Shown here one piece after another: positions 39,601 through 45,153 of a stretch of DNA of 45,202 bases. Numbering within the stretch: position 1 is the stretch's first letter; every line of letters starts with the position of its first letter. The notes beneath the pieces are model-generated. The model was not told the DNA's origin and did not search any database. It worked only from the letters and a program-made list of their open reading frames with translations. The DNA lies in contig MGZK01000011.1 in NCBI GenBank assembly GCA_001802125.1, forward strand, positions 1-45,202, written 5' to 3'. The DNA comes from Geobacteraceae bacterium GWC2_55_20. Its GTDB lineage: Bacteria > Desulfobacterota > Desulfuromonadia > Geobacterales > Pseudopelobacteraceae. The translations under genes and the position numbers were made by a program.

Positions 39601-41329
39601 GGAACTCCTGATCAACGGCGCCACCGTGCCTTTCAACCCGGATGGAACTTTCAGCCATGCGCTGATTCTGGCCGATGGCAGTAACACCGTTGAGGTGACA
39701 GCCACCGATATGGCATCCAATCCGGTCAGCGACACCCGTACTATTCATCTTGACCAAAAAGCGCCGCTGATCGATGTCACCTCGCCGGCAGACAACAGCA
39801 AGACCGGCAAGCCGGAAATATTTGTTAGGGGCAACGTCGATGAAACCTCCTCTGTCGAGGTGCTTCTGAACGGTGTTACCCAGCCGAGCGAGCGCCAGGG
39901 CGATGCCTTTGAAGCCAACCTGACCCCGGTTTACGGTTCCAACACCATCGAGGTTGTTGCTGTTGATCTGGCCGCTAACAAGGGCACTGAGAAACGCACC
40001 GTTACATTCGACGACCAGAAACCGTCCCTGGCCATTACCGAGCCGGGCCAGGACATCCGCACCAACCGTGATGTGCTGATTCTCAAGGGGACTGTAGCCG
40101 ACACCCTCAATTCGGTCAGCGTCAGCATCGAAATGGATGGCGCGACCTACACTCCGGTGGTGACTGATGGCGGTTTCGAGCAGCGTCTCGTCATGACTGA
40201 GGAAAAGAGCCACGTCATCAAAGTCACTGCCACCGATGAAGTCGGCAACAGCATCAGCGTCCTGCGCAACGTGATCTACGACATCACCCCGCCGGCGCTG
40301 ACCATAGACCCGGTAGAGAGCCCGACGATTGATGGCAGTCAGATCATAAATGGGACCAGGGAGCCGGATAGTGCGGTCGTTGTGACATCTTCCACGGCAG
40401 CCGTGGGAGATGTCACATATCCTACGGATACGACGTGGCAGGTATCCTTGACACTAATGCCCGGCAGCAACATAGTAACCGCAAGTTCCACCGACGGTGC
40501 GAATAACGTCGCCACCATCTCGAAGGAGATCGTTTACACTGTCTCAACGTCGAACAACATCTTCTCCGCCGCTATTTTCGGTAACTCCGGTGTCACCATG
40601 ACGGGCAACAGTTATACCGACAGTTATATCAACAGCCCGTCAAGCTGGATAAGAGGCAAATACAAAAACGGAGATGTCGCGTCAAACTCCCTGCAACCAT
40701 GCGGCATAAAAATGAGCGGCGGAACCCAGGTCTTCGGTAAGCTATGGGTTGGTCAAGATGGCAACCCGGCGATAGTCGGGTGTACCAACGGTGGCGCGAC
40801 AGTCTCCGGCGGCAGCGGCGCCCTAGCTGTTGCCAAGGACATGACGCCGAAAGCCGATCCAGCCGGAGGGATATCGATCGGAGCCATCAAGCTCTCCGGG
40901 CACGGCTCCAAAACTTTGGCAGCCGGTGATTATCGTGTTTCAACAATCAACATTAACGGGAACAGCACACTTTATCTTAGCGGTCCGCTGACGCTTCATG
41001 TTGACGGGAATTTTTCGCTTTCCGGCAATTCGAGTATCGTCATAACGTCAGGAGAAGTGACTATTTATCAAAACGGCCGGAAACTGCAGATAAGCTGCGG
41101 AAGTATCGTCAATACAAACAAGACTCCTGCAAGCCTGGTTATCTATGGGACTGCCGGACTTCAGACCGTAGACATCTCGGGTAACACGGATCTTCATGCT
41201 CTGGTCTATGCCCCGACAGCTGTCATCAGGCTGTCAGGCGGACAGAATACTTTTGGTTCAATTATTGGAAGCAGTGTGGATATCTCGGGGGGATCGTCTG
41301 TTCACTACGATGAAGGGCTGAAGGAGTAA
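24608..41329 (+). CDS. 5573-residue exported multidomain surface protein (peptidase-like, CARDB, FN3, propellers, DUF7305)
   Basis: The start is ATG 24608 (GGGGGAAT upstream), with a signal peptide to about residue 36 (SPAGA). Parts: a gluzincin-like domain with HEMQH at 164-168 and YSPLDLYLMG near 228; terpenoid-cyclase-like repeats (about 370-625, motifs NPDGGW/QDGSW); four CARDB domains (about 627-1080); FlgD-type Ig domains with SPNGDG near 1090, 1775 and 2640; a PD40 propeller (about 1200-1650, WSPDSKK); Ig-like modules; FN3 domains (about 3040-3950); a discoidin-like domain (about 3653-3793); a second PD40 propeller (about 4090-4380); another CARDB (about 4425-4535); more Ig domains to 5315; and a beta-helical DUF7305-like end (about 5317-5573). 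It is probably a cell-surface or extracellular adhesin or scaffold. There is no sortase, autotransporter or T1SS signal. The last third ligand of the metal site is not assigned. Confidence 0.85.
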   Translation: MGACLSSFFKLSGLLVTGLICISAVVSLPSPAGAEEISARFMADYGNVTVMEVTGNFDENTSDGAPNVAPRQAVAREFFRTHKDDYDFVTIFTNFDFKLNPNAVAFYSSVKNDVGGIGKEIFDYSSQYGSNARLQGTIDMGNRHNLVTDPLNAEFEFTVDTLIHEMQHRWGAYLKFKDWNGSESTALLGYQASHWSYLFDSGGSTHLGNRWQNNGDGTFTSTAVRKYYSPLDLYLMGMIDKSKVPPTLLIENPAIDPSSMPKLGSTISGTARYVNIDDIIAVEGERTPTAGDSQKQFRMAFIYAVAPGTFNADDLPGIENVRNGYLTRYSILTDGKGLVQVTSTPREELPANPGIRPPVTVPRTLPPNVNDGLNWLLSHQQADGSWTDFALTTERDTAESVATLQIFPTAQEQFLAGLNWLGANASNTTDYLARRIESRVHAGGDSSSLVQELLSRSNSDGGWGGGRNFVSSPTDTALALKALAAAGYSDRSVVGKAVAYLQSTQNPDGGWSGDKSASIIQPTAAVLSAYNSYRKSFALETGISKAVAFLAAKQNPDGGFGNSPSTVYDSSLALMALQAVNGDRISIGSGLSYLLNQQTQDGSWNESPFQTALAMRAVWQATVDPDLSVKAEDVSIIPATITALPTNAVLSATIRNLGRSDVSQAKVSLYEGSIAPDHKLAEQTLAFPGQSPVTVTFAIPVTSASGHVYHVVADPDRQLAESNENNNSAVKSLLPEITYDFQLQASDITIAPNPADIGKDVKISLKLANRGTSDAYSVPVRIFIDQPGAPLEIAQLSVDIPSGAAITREVTWRAGLAGANLPLTVQIDPNGTFTETNKDNNSAAVPLTVNASTLPNLSVSYRDMLITPSPAREGGSASISVLVKNDGYSDVENVRVTFYNGTASNGGAILGSQLIPAIPAGQSVRTSIDWTGIAVNGGQLITVQVDPDNAIQEIAEDDNFTFSTIKILGLPDVSVSSDSLTITPSAPKEGDQVVIALTVRNLGDQDATNVEVLFKVGDIAIGSQIIPLLAGNSQVILNMPYSPLGSGVRQLTAIADPESRIVERDKQNNVTTRAFTVQNARFWLSERYISPNGDGNRDNTQLFFRPDAPTSITIEISDALGIVVRNFGGGDLDNTSGTTVTWDGKDNNGSVVRDGTYGIVIYGGSLRVLARESIVVDTNRLPLSGALSANSLIERNIACHLPLERSRNTIAWLPDESGLLVHLLKTVPQTPEYPAGIYILSPNGDVATQVLPERWSDSSYDYALETDSVTLAPDAKSLAFIAWRKDRTTGRESSGIWSSDLSGANRRLLYLETEYLDVWDMKWSPDSKKILYNYGPVYREGWYHYELAYVGVEQGDKNTIAYGYPLGYSGLIGTAWSPDSTRIAFIQNLFCNAEGKSCNQENERLMVYGLNGSTSTWKVNNSSRYSYDSINWVDNSSLFYDYDSNGNIELIRDGVATPIVTDAQEYVISPQGDKVAFVDNEINNGNWISSNLKTVDSEGLVTVLHKVVKSPQHGYEIYPQILNLIWSPDGKKITFVEGLDGVLCEYYGKLCPEAYGPNLMTVNLASGSKESSPLAWPWSYTGFHLNLLDWLDNGSVLLAQDSTYGSNNPLLAIGVQNASSTPLVQGVSLPGEEELLLSPGKNYLTYDSYGMTRPVDGVCRSSLWSSTSGANLTAELQAIKGKQSVLLKGVATDLNFESYAIEYATADAPSEWNIVVPLSTTPVINGTFTDWLPPAIGSYLVRLSVRDLAGNVASKTIHVAWGTSLPLHSLIKSAEIISPNGDGVQDAVTFEYSVSEPVHLDFVISNQSGAVVRSISVEHPLPLRGSITWDGRDELGAVVPDGIYRIAVFDYSFSVEVDSSVPQSSIRIGTIKVDGNGAGYYRVELTGRAFDKNLTSWMLDYGVGDNPQEWLPVWFSKSRGDENLIKRDESGNPVVPETDALIYSFFDADISSLKGKKFRVTVVDRAGNSSTAISDFVEEKALILSWDGKPTPGIIPPELAAVGKHDISGFETLRLPVTSQRVQYWHNDIWLDTGNEPPGAQGSVAYTWNSSGLQLGNTYKVRMVVVDQGGRSFVTNEFNTHAVLSLEAVCPSGKLLTEIALLEEIRSLVLTVHSDQDERYREWNTYHRLDLPPGQPVFTGSLPAPEVSAGMRYQIKMTVIGESGKVYERQAPYPPSCPVNIDLVAAYEDATGCGQTSNGRVTLSTRQKEPYPQARFLKLDYFLLHSTGKRLLQSVDMSSDGWKQAILDTSVMVEGDYQVQAVVAYYDIVDGKSKESTATSRVLVDRVLPTARLTYPTGSGTTLCPVKVPVSGGSRHGIPLEGIADDAGGIKRYELLFSSGSSPANWQQTYSVQASSVDPSGFRSVPIEGRGAKNGQFGIWDVNDLSGAYYTIRLRVVDTVGNSSCTTADVSFDKVVQVLSLATDKTVLSASGKPGSAMTASYRIDENSNVQSSVYRLIERLNLPPLLDVSPIRTIGGATPYLSGIGTSSWDGLTDTGGAAPDGRYAFVVNATDTCGNTGTKWAPVDVDSLPPLAAISYPATSSPLLPAMLVDVKGSVSDAHLSSYTLEAGEGATPSAWHTVSTGNREVRDASLGSWNTYGLAGHWTLRLSAADTAGNTVLQTVGVDLSQRSTPIKSLNLTPMLFSPNGDQRLDTTSISYEVNDSVFLKIEIVDASNTVIREFVRVAASGAGSITWDGRNSSGAVAADGPYTVKLTASLSANPSVTQTETVSMVIDGKPPVIDITKPAEAACLNTSALAVSGSVTDQNIDNYSVTLTGPSGTIAQEQGRQNRQNHTFSAIENLDENTYTLIVESVDLGENRTRLVRTFTIDRTPPKVTLNSPKAGEFYGNSKNLIAISGVIDEKNLERYSLRYGPGDAPTEWTEIVAGSSLPSGSIPSSLKVGKADGIADGLYTISLYARDKAGLEAEAMARIVVDNTAPDVSLTYPKEGDYITGAMDIKGIVVDSYFDKGSLELAEGSCATAAKWAVFKSISTKVSDGVLDSWKLLPADGEYCLRISATDKSGNRSEARVGFRIDTHPPATPRLSGRTEDKTANSLNWTKSPETDVAGYNVYRSGQKLNSALLTDLAYTDSGLKEGAYAYLVKAVDIAGNESDASNVVNLKVDLNGPTVRISSPAGGARISGLADIKGTAHSQDDFKEYRVSIGQGSSPSAWTVIRRSPLPISFGTLAQWDSLGSQDGAQFSIKLEGEDISGNISSAQTTVTIDNTAPQTPLLLSAIPNNADVSLSWKANTDPDLAGYLLYRNDQLANVTGIVAGSMKPYLVTGTNYTDKALPDGTYRYYLVAMDQAENSSDQSNILEVSIDTHPPHMTISEPANGLRFATKAMIRAESADNDIATVQFKYKRPQDTDWSNLGAPLAKAPFMVYFDPKSMSLAYGDYQLQALAFDRGGKPDPAPPVVTLTYTDLTPPESPVSPTAKVNGPDVTLTWGAGIEADLDGYNVYRWNNGSKTRLNVAIVKNPVYADAGVPDGNYGYEITAIDIHGNESKPAAQVAARIYAPLVTQPYTPLRTADLTLEGSGVTPNSSVEMTMVTSSGATTKTTISADSSGRFRQEGISLALGDTSFSATAIDGEGNISRSSEPVVVSFDEPPAAPTGLAASVDGYDVSLTWNGNSEPDIIGYNLFRDGEKLNNSLAVTGGSASASSYQDYYTDPQKAMDGNYSTYWSTGYGYGTFTPAWWQMALQSPELINKVDIRWRGEWDSANNRYNILAGKDYEVQGWSGHNWVTLKQVVGNDQQYNTFDVSPSYRTDKIRIAITSSTDRNPSKYARIDEIRFQKDGLLVSPGYSDQGLLDKRYSYQVTAIDRYGFESAPSSPAVAAVGDVEPPGAPLALSATVQGSDVVLSWSPPLPAADDLSEYYVYRETPSGWILVGVVSPLVPSYNDRNLANNSYRYRVTARDFKGNESAFSNEASATVQVELPASPPLLSVSAPASGSILDLSWQPPAGSGQYSYNVYRSLNESGTFIRVNTSTVTGTKFHDNGLANGISYYYRVKALDSIGNEGEASNTASGVPRDTVTVQPMILKPTVPGTAFVTREYGLTIGGFAEPAALVDVLGDDELIGSATASTVERQTDVAMAMDTYAVSLSPDGKLLASNINSQDLTLLDMSNNITTNVSSGLSYIWGDLQWSPSGRYLLITGYDHDLQPRITLYDRESGSMRIAATGDTLNEFSPSWSSRSDNYVFAGANPNGQTSMWIASPGDGSVIRIADVNFADLPRLSPDGTRVAYFDNGVLFVFDRTNSTTTLIDDNNDQWSSSWSPDGSGIAFVSYRDGDGDIYSYDFAAGSVERRTTSKQGGYRVVWSPDGLQLGYVAYSGSDELFMVVDANGGEKRVFNASGEIYGIPEWRTNGELIIFDQLGLHTVQPPGYFSAQIDRLIPGENHLVAVSTDTYGNRSTPSDSITVVLDTGIMPDLAIAESDISFFPPIPKPGEEVLLTARVRNTSNNPAGNVAIDLYLWDGSGDVALIKSESIPGIVANGDGAVSARFIVGTDIGTSTVIAVVDPANWIQEMVETNNHAAKDLIVTDQELVSISSSTSSSQFGANQEASFEVTLMNRGLPTSGTLKVMVEDSNGNLVQLITSQPQDLPYALNQKLAFTWNTGATYAGFYRLHVLVTDEIGTVTLAESATPFSILPDIKASGSITTDKQSYGPGETVVVNVSFNNSGVNHVIPQLKARLQIVDSGNTQLFNEEKSFASLLPAMGGSFSAVWNTGSLPAGTYAAVMDLSAEDQLLDTKTTVFNILPQPLLKGALTTDTATVLTGRSFTAGYTLSNHGNSTATGIVRITLQDPDGQTIVASSEQPGAIQVNGSVPGSVTFDTTGLAPKTYQVVLTFKSDATWQNIAMATIAVKDGLPPTISIVSPLEAASYSTDVSLSVFASDDFSGVDKVEYSIDSGAWKPLPLADASKGRYTSSWTPALADNGSHSVSFRGVDRAGNSSIPVSVNFHVQIDTTAPVLIVSTLANESYTNNEVLNISGTVTDNVAVKELLINGATVPFNPDGTFSHALILADGSNTVEVTATDMASNPVSDTRTIHLDQKAPLIDVTSPADNSKTGKPEIFVRGNVDETSSVEVLLNGVTQPSERQGDAFEANLTPVYGSNTIEVVAVDLAANKGTEKRTVTFDDQKPSLAITEPGQDIRTNRDVLILKGTVADTLNSVSVSIEMDGATYTPVVTDGGFEQRLVMTEEKSHVIKVTATDEVGNSISVLRNVIYDITPPALTIDPVESPTIDGSQIINGTREPDSAVVVTSSTAAVGDVTYPTDTTWQVSLTLMPGSNIVTASSTDGANNVATISKEIVYTVSTSNNIFSAAIFGNSGVTMTGNSYTDSYINSPSSWIRGKYKNGDVASNSLQPCGIKMSGGTQVFGKLWVGQDGNPAIVGCTNGGATVSGGSGALAVAKDMTPKADPAGGISIGAIKLSGHGSKTLAAGDYRVSTININGNSTLYLSGPLTLHVDGNFSLSGNSSIVITSGEVTIYQNGRKLQISCGSIVNTNKTPASLVIYGTAGLQTVDISGNTDLHALVYAPTAVIRLSGGQNTFGSIIGSSVDISGGSSVHYDEGLKE

Positions 41330-41337
41330 GAGAATAA

Positions 41338-41376
41338 GAAAAGGGGCTAGCGAAACCCGCTAACCCCTTGATTTTT
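41338..41376. terminator. Bidirectional terminator between the giant gene and tRNA-Val
   Basis: AAGGGGCTAGCG / CGCTAACCCCTT form a stem with one mismatch around a short loop. The plus strand continues TTGATTTTTAT; the minus strand continues with a CTTTTCTTATTC T-rich run. It can end both the giant gene and the tRNA transcript. Confidence 0.8.
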
Positions 41377-41377
41377 A

Positions 41378-41452
41378 TGGTGGGCGCTACTGGGATTGAA
41401 CCAGTGACCCCTGCCGTGTGAAGGCAGTGCTCTCCCGCTGAGCTAAGCGCCC
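41378..41452 (-). tRNA. tRNA-Val (anticodon CAC)
   Basis: A complete 75-nt cloverleaf including encoded CCA: acceptor GGGCGCT/AGCGCCC, D arm GCTCAGCGGGAGAGC, anticodon stem CTGCC/GGCAG with loop TTCACAC (anticodon CAC, reading GTG), and T arm ACTGG-TTCAATC-CCAGT. It is a monocistronic gene with its own promoter and terminator. Confidence 0.96.
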
Positions 41453-41462
41453 GAAGTATTAT

Positions 41463-41491
41463 TTTCTATCAGAGCCAGCCGTTTCTGTCAA
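41463..41491 (-). promoter_or_regulatory. Promoter of tRNA-Val
   Basis: On the minus strand, TTGACA (41491-41486), a 17-bp spacer and TAGAAA (41468-41463) place transcription start within a few bases of the tRNA 5' end at 41452. Confidence 0.75.
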
Positions 41492-41539
41492 GTCTCCACA
41501 TATAGTAATTTCTGCCAGACACAATTGCACAGCTACAAA

Positions 41540-41556
41540 AAGACCTATCCGGTCTT
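41540..41556. other. Small hairpin AAGACC-TATCC-GGTCTT
   Basis: A 6-bp stem flanked by A-rich and T-rich runs lies between the tRNA promoter and the cytochrome gene. On the minus strand it ends in GGTCTTTTTG and on the plus strand in GGTCTTGTTTTAT, so it may be a weak terminator protecting the tRNA or cytochrome from read-through. Confidence 0.35.
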
Positions 41557-41609
41557 GTTTTATATATATAAATCCATATGTTATGGTGTATACAGTATTC
41601 AGTTTTAGA

Positions 41610-41638
41610 TTGACGGCACGCAGTAATGATGGCAGTAT
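41610..41638 (+). promoter_or_regulatory. Candidate promoter of the dodecaheme cytochrome gene
   Basis: TTGACG (41610-41615), a 17-bp spacer and CAGTAT (41633-41638) give a leader of about 77 nt. An 8-bp repeat CAGTATTC occurs at 41593-41600 and again at 41633-41640. Confidence 0.45.
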
Positions 41639-41721
41639 TCGAAAAACTTTACGTTAAATCTTTTGCATCTAAAGCCGGTTCTGTGGATCGGTTTATATTC
41701 AACTAAGCAGGAGGGAATTAA

Positions 41722-42585
41722 ATGAAGAGCTTGGCAAGGTTTATGAAAGCCCTTGGTGTAGCTGCCACACTGATGGGTGTCACAGCACTGACGGCCGTTG
41801 CCGCGGATGCGCCGAAAGCGGTTCTGAGCAACTCCGATTGCGTAAAGTGCCACTCGGCTGCTCCGGAAGCGGTTGCCGCGAATGGCGGCGCTCACAAGAC
41901 AAGTGTAAGTTGTCAGGATTGCCACGCCGGCCATCCGCCTACCGTAAAGAAAATAATCCCTGAATGCAGTCAGTGCCACAGCGGCAAACCACACTACAAA
42001 CTGGCCGCCTGCCTGCGCTGCCATAACAACCCGCACACACCGAAGATCATCAAGCTGGCCAACAACATCACCGAAGAATGCCTCTCCTGCCACAGCCAGC
42101 AAATTGTCAAGCTGAAGCAACTGCCGAGCAAGCACACCAAGCTGGCCTGCAGCTTCTGTCACAATGTTCACGGCAAGATCCCGCTCTGTACACAGTGCCA
42201 CAAGCCGCACAGCGCCGATATGGGCTCCGCCGACTGCAAACGCTGCCACCAGGCCCATATGCCTACCGCGGTAACCTATGCCTCGGACACAACAAACAAA
42301 ATGTGTGCTTCCTGCCACAAGAAAGCTGCAGAACATCTCATCAAGACAACTACGAAACATAAAGACGTTGCCTGTGTTACCTGTCACAAGGACAAACATA
42401 AAACCGTTCCGACCTGCCAGAGCTGCCATGGCACGCCACACCCGGCATCCATGCTGGCACGCTTCACCAAGTGCGGTGAGTGCCATAACATCGCCCATGA
42501 CCTGAACCGCTGGGATTCCAGCCCGCAGAAAGCCGCCGACAAGGCCGCGCCTGCCGCAGGAGCAAAAAAGGGTAAGAAGAAGTAA
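41722..42585 (+). CDS. Periplasmic dodecaheme c-type cytochrome
   Basis: The protein has 287 residues, with AGGAGGG before the ATG and a signal peptide (about 1-28, VAATLMGVTALTAVAA). Twelve CxxCH heme-binding motifs can be counted (CVKCH, CQDCH, CSQCH, CLRCH, CLSCH, CSFCH, CTQCH, CKRCH, CASCH, CVTCH, CQSCH, CGECH), about one per 21 residues, with many further His residues for bis-His ligation. The C-terminus is an Ala/Lys-rich tail. This density is typical of DmsE/NrfB-like electron carriers. It should shuttle electrons across the periplasm of a metal-reducing bacterium. It has no outer-membrane lipobox. It stands alone, with its own promoter region and terminator, so partner proteins are not indicated. 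Confidence 0.93.
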   Translation: MKSLARFMKALGVAATLMGVTALTAVAADAPKAVLSNSDCVKCHSAAPEAVAANGGAHKTSVSCQDCHAGHPPTVKKIIPECSQCHSGKPHYKLAACLRCHNNPHTPKIIKLANNITEECLSCHSQQIVKLKQLPSKHTKLACSFCHNVHGKIPLCTQCHKPHSADMGSADCKRCHQAHMPTAVTYASDTTNKMCASCHKKAAEHLIKTTTKHKDVACVTCHKDKHKTVPTCQSCHGTPHPASMLARFTKCGECHNIAHDLNRWDSSPQKAADKAAPAAGAKKGKKK

Positions 42586-42613
42586 TCAGAATTGATAGAA
42601 TTTGAGTTGGTGT

Positions 42614-42647
42614 GGGGTCGGCGATTAAGTTCGTCGGCCCCTTTTTT
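42614..42647 (+). terminator. Rho-independent terminator of the cytochrome gene
   Basis: GGGGTCGGCGA / TCGTCGGCCCC (with G-T pairs) around ATTAAGT is followed by six T residues, 28 bp after the cytochrome stop. Confidence 0.88.
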
Positions 42648-42654
42648 ATGCCGA

Positions 42655-43317
42655 TTAAACCAGAGTTTTGATCACCGGAAGGATTTTGTCTTTGTCGAGT
42701 ACGATTGCGGCGGGGATAAACAGGTCAAGCTCGCTGAGTTTCTCACCGGAAAGGGCGCGAATCAGCTCCTGAAACAACAGCAGTTCCTGGGCGAACAGTT
42801 CCAGGAACTCGAATCGCAGTCCGCGCAGTCTTCTTGGGTTCCTGGAGATGAAGTTCAGCGTGCACCATTCATCAAACAGCTCTTCACCGGACACGTCAAT
42901 CAGCGGGATTCCGTTCAGACGGCAGGTCATCGGTCGATGGTCATATACCAGGCACATGCCGGATTCGGACAACAGCAGGCAAGGAGTTTCATCCTCTTCG
43001 GGCATCAATGCGTCCCATTCCGGCTCCGGAATTACGTTCAGCACCCATGGCTCAACGAATGTGGGAAACTGCTCTGACATTGACTCAAGCCGCTTGTTAG
43101 CCGCGGCGGTGATAGCCAGGCGCTGTTCTTCGGGAAGTTGATCAAATCCGCGCTTGAGATGGAAGGCGTCCAGCAGGGTAATATCAAAAAGACCGCGGCA
43201 ACAGGAGCTGCAGCCGCCGTGACATCTGATCTGCTCGGGATAGCGGCTGCTGCAGGCATTAAACCAGGCATCGACTTCACGCAACAGAAGGCCATAACGA
43301 TCAAGCAGGTCGGTCAT
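42655..43317 (-). CDS. YkgJ-type CxxCxxCC cluster-binding protein
   Basis: The protein has 220 residues. Cysteines C32, C36, C39 and C40 (RCHGGCSSCC) plus a second group in PCLLLSESGMC and HRPMTCRLNG (about residues 112-133) form the pattern of the YkgJ/UPF0153 family, thought to bind zinc or an iron-sulfur cluster. A helical C-terminal extension of about 80 residues follows. No signal peptide is seen, so it is probably cytoplasmic. Its ATG overlaps the stop of the deacetylase gene (ATGA), indicating translational coupling. The biochemical role of the family is not established. Confidence 0.82.
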   Translation of the reverse strand: MTDLLDRYGLLLREVDAWFNACSSRYPEQIRCHGGCSSCCRGLFDITLLDAFHLKRGFDQLPEEQRLAITAAANKRLESMSEQFPTFVEPWVLNVIPEPEWDALMPEEDETPCLLLSESGMCLVYDHRPMTCRLNGIPLIDVSGEELFDEWCTLNFISRNPRRLRGLRFEFLELFAQELLLFQELIRALSGEKLSELDLFIPAAIVLDKDKILPVIKTLV

Positions 43318-44639
43318 GGCAGATGTTGTTGGGCCTGTTCAGTCCTGGCCACACGATCACGTCGCGAGAGCAGCCCGAAGCGGTAGCCCTTCTCTTTCAG
43401 GCTCGGGATAAGGTTGCGAATGGCCACCAGCGTGGCTTCATGACCGGCGCCGTCATGAAAGAGCAATATGATATGCCGTTTTTCAGTTTTATTAAGCTGG
43501 CTGATCACAGTCTTTTCGATGAAGGCATGATCCTTGGCGCCGCGTTTTGCGGAATCGTTGCTGTTGATATCCCAGTCGAATATCTGCCCCCCCTCGGAGG
43601 CGACCCTGGAGACCATCGCTTTATTTGATGCTCCGTAAGGAATCCTGACCATGCGGCCGTCTCCGCCCAGCTTCTCGATTAGCGCAGCAGTCTTGCCAAC
43701 TTCGGAAACATCCTGCTGGAACGAGGCGTTGAGCTTGCGGAGATTATGGGAGAGTGTGTGGTTGCCGACCCTGTGTCCCATTGCGACAGTAGCAGTAATG
43801 GCGCTCTGATACCTTTTGACGTTGTTTCCCAGAACGAAAAACGTAGCCGCGACCCCCTGTGACTTCAGGTAACTGGCAATCGGCAGGGTCAGGTGCGAAG
43901 GTCCATCGTCGAATGTCAGATAAATCATCTTGTTGCCCGGATCATGCGGGAGCACAAGCGCCGGGCGCCTCTTATTCTCGGCCGGTTTTGTAGCAGCGGA
44001 TTTGGGTGTTCGCCCCGTGTCATGCTGACCGGTTGTTTTTTTCTCTGAATTCAGCGCGGGTAGACGCTCCGGAAGAGCCTCCAGAGATTGCAGGACAGCG
44101 TTTTTTTCGGGAGGCGAGGATACTGCAGTTGCCGGGACGACGGCGACCGGTTTTACCGCATCAGAGGTTGACACCTCTGATGCAGCTTCAACAAGCGGGG
44201 TTTGATCACAGTCCGGAGATCCTGAAAGTGATCGCCCGCTATCATCCTCAGCTTCCATTCGCAGGGCTTCGCTGATACTGACCGGTTCAAGGGCAATGGC
44301 AATTTCATCCGGCACGCCATCATCTTTCCCGGAATCCACAAGCAGTGTCGTGCCCTGCCTGACTTTACTCAGGACCAGATTACGGTAGAGCAGCTGGCTC
44401 TTCTGACATGAGAGTTGATAGAGACGGTCGGCATCTTCGATCATCCGCTGGCTGAAATATCTGTCGGCGAGCTTCAGAGTCTGCCGGATATTATCGGTTT
44501 CCTCCGGCGCAAAGGACTGGCTGCCGGCGGTAACGGCCGAGTTGAAGCGACTGAAGGCATCATCGCGCCAGCGGGATTCCATGGAGGCACAACCCGACAA
44601 CAAAACCAGAATCAACAGGAGTAAACTGAAATATCTCAT
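43314..44639 (-). CDS. Lipoprotein polysaccharide deacetylase (NodB/CE4)
   Basis: The protein has 441 residues from ATG 44639. The start was chosen because it gives a lipoprotein signal (MRYFSLLLLILVLLSGC, lipobox LSGC); the frame is open to 44753 with a possible GGAAAG site, but that would overlap the upstream gene and bury the signal. After a helical N-terminal region (about 25-110) and a Pro/Lys linker comes a CE4 domain with its motifs: TFDDGPS (about 240), HRVGNHTLSHNL with HxxSH (about 290), RIPYG, DWDINSND and LLFHDG. It probably removes acetyl groups from peptidoglycan or an exopolysaccharide at the outer surface or in the periplasm. The CheX gene lies 16 bp upstream, and the YkgJ gene overlaps downstream. 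Confidence 0.88.
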   Translation of the reverse strand: MRYFSLLLLILVLLSGCASMESRWRDDAFSRFNSAVTAGSQSFAPEETDNIRQTLKLADRYFSQRMIEDADRLYQLSCQKSQLLYRNLVLSKVRQGTTLLVDSGKDDGVPDEIAIALEPVSISEALRMEAEDDSGRSLSGSPDCDQTPLVEAASEVSTSDAVKPVAVVPATAVSSPPEKNAVLQSLEALPERLPALNSEKKTTGQHDTGRTPKSAATKPAENKRRPALVLPHDPGNKMIYLTFDDGPSHLTLPIASYLKSQGVAATFFVLGNNVKRYQSAITATVAMGHRVGNHTLSHNLRKLNASFQQDVSEVGKTAALIEKLGGDGRMVRIPYGASNKAMVSRVASEGGQIFDWDINSNDSAKRGAKDHAFIEKTVISQLNKTEKRHIILLFHDGAGHEATLVAIRNLIPSLKEKGYRFGLLSRRDRVARTEQAQQHLP

Positions 44640-44655
44640 CAGATATGAATAAAAA

Positions 44656-45153
44656 CTACATATAGACCATAACCGTGATCGAAATGGCTCCGTCAACGGT
44701 TTTAAAAGGTATGGTAACCCCTTTGCACTGCACGTTAATGCTGGAAGTTTCATTGCTTTCCGGGGGCTCGGAGATGGTTCGCAGCTGGCCGGAAACCACC
44801 AGCGGCAGGCCTAGGGCCACGCTGCCGTACTGTTCATGATACTTGGTCTTGAAAACTCCGGCAATGTTGTTGGCCAACTCCCCCATGGCATCGCGAATAC
44901 ACTCTTCGTCGGCTTCTTCGACCATCAGCAGTTCCTTGGCCACGCACTGGGCACTGGAGCGGTCGGTAGCAATGATGATATAGCCCACCCGGTCACCGGC
45001 AATACCGACTATTCCGGTTACATCCGAGTCTACCGGCTCGACTTTCTTTTCTACCTTTCCCGCCAGCAGGTCAATATTCATATAGCTTTTGAATGTGTCC
45101 TGCGTAGCTGACATGATCGTGAACATGATTTCTTCGAACGAAATAGCTGCCAA
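44656..45153 (-). CDS. CheX-type chemotaxis phosphatase
   Basis: The protein has 165 residues from a TTG at 45153, supported by GGAGG 8 nt upstream. The fold pattern is CheX: N-terminal helix (ISFEEIMFTIMSATQDTF), beta pair VTGIVGIAGDRVGYIIIATDR, and the catalytic helix with the E-x-x-N motif in GELANNIAGVFK, followed by PLVVSG and a long beta C-terminus (GVTIPFKTVDGAISITVMV). CheX removes phosphate from CheY-P. It is the first gene of a minus-strand operon with the deacetylase lipoprotein and the YkgJ protein. No CheY or CheA is in the window, so its target is elsewhere. The remaining 49 bp to the window end hold only its leader. Confidence 0.85.
   Translation of the reverse strand: MAAISFEEIMFTIMSATQDTFKSYMNIDLLAGKVEKKVEPVDSDVTGIVGIAGDRVGYIIIATDRSSAQCVAKELLMVEEADEECIRDAMGELANNIAGVFKTKYHEQYGSVALGLPLVVSGQLRTISEPPESNETSSINVQCKGVTIPFKTVDGAISITVMVYM

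Noticed and set aside
41378..41452. tRNA-Val as an integration (att) site for the giant-gene region
   Set aside because: No duplicated tRNA 3' end, integrase gene or flanking direct repeat is visible in the window.
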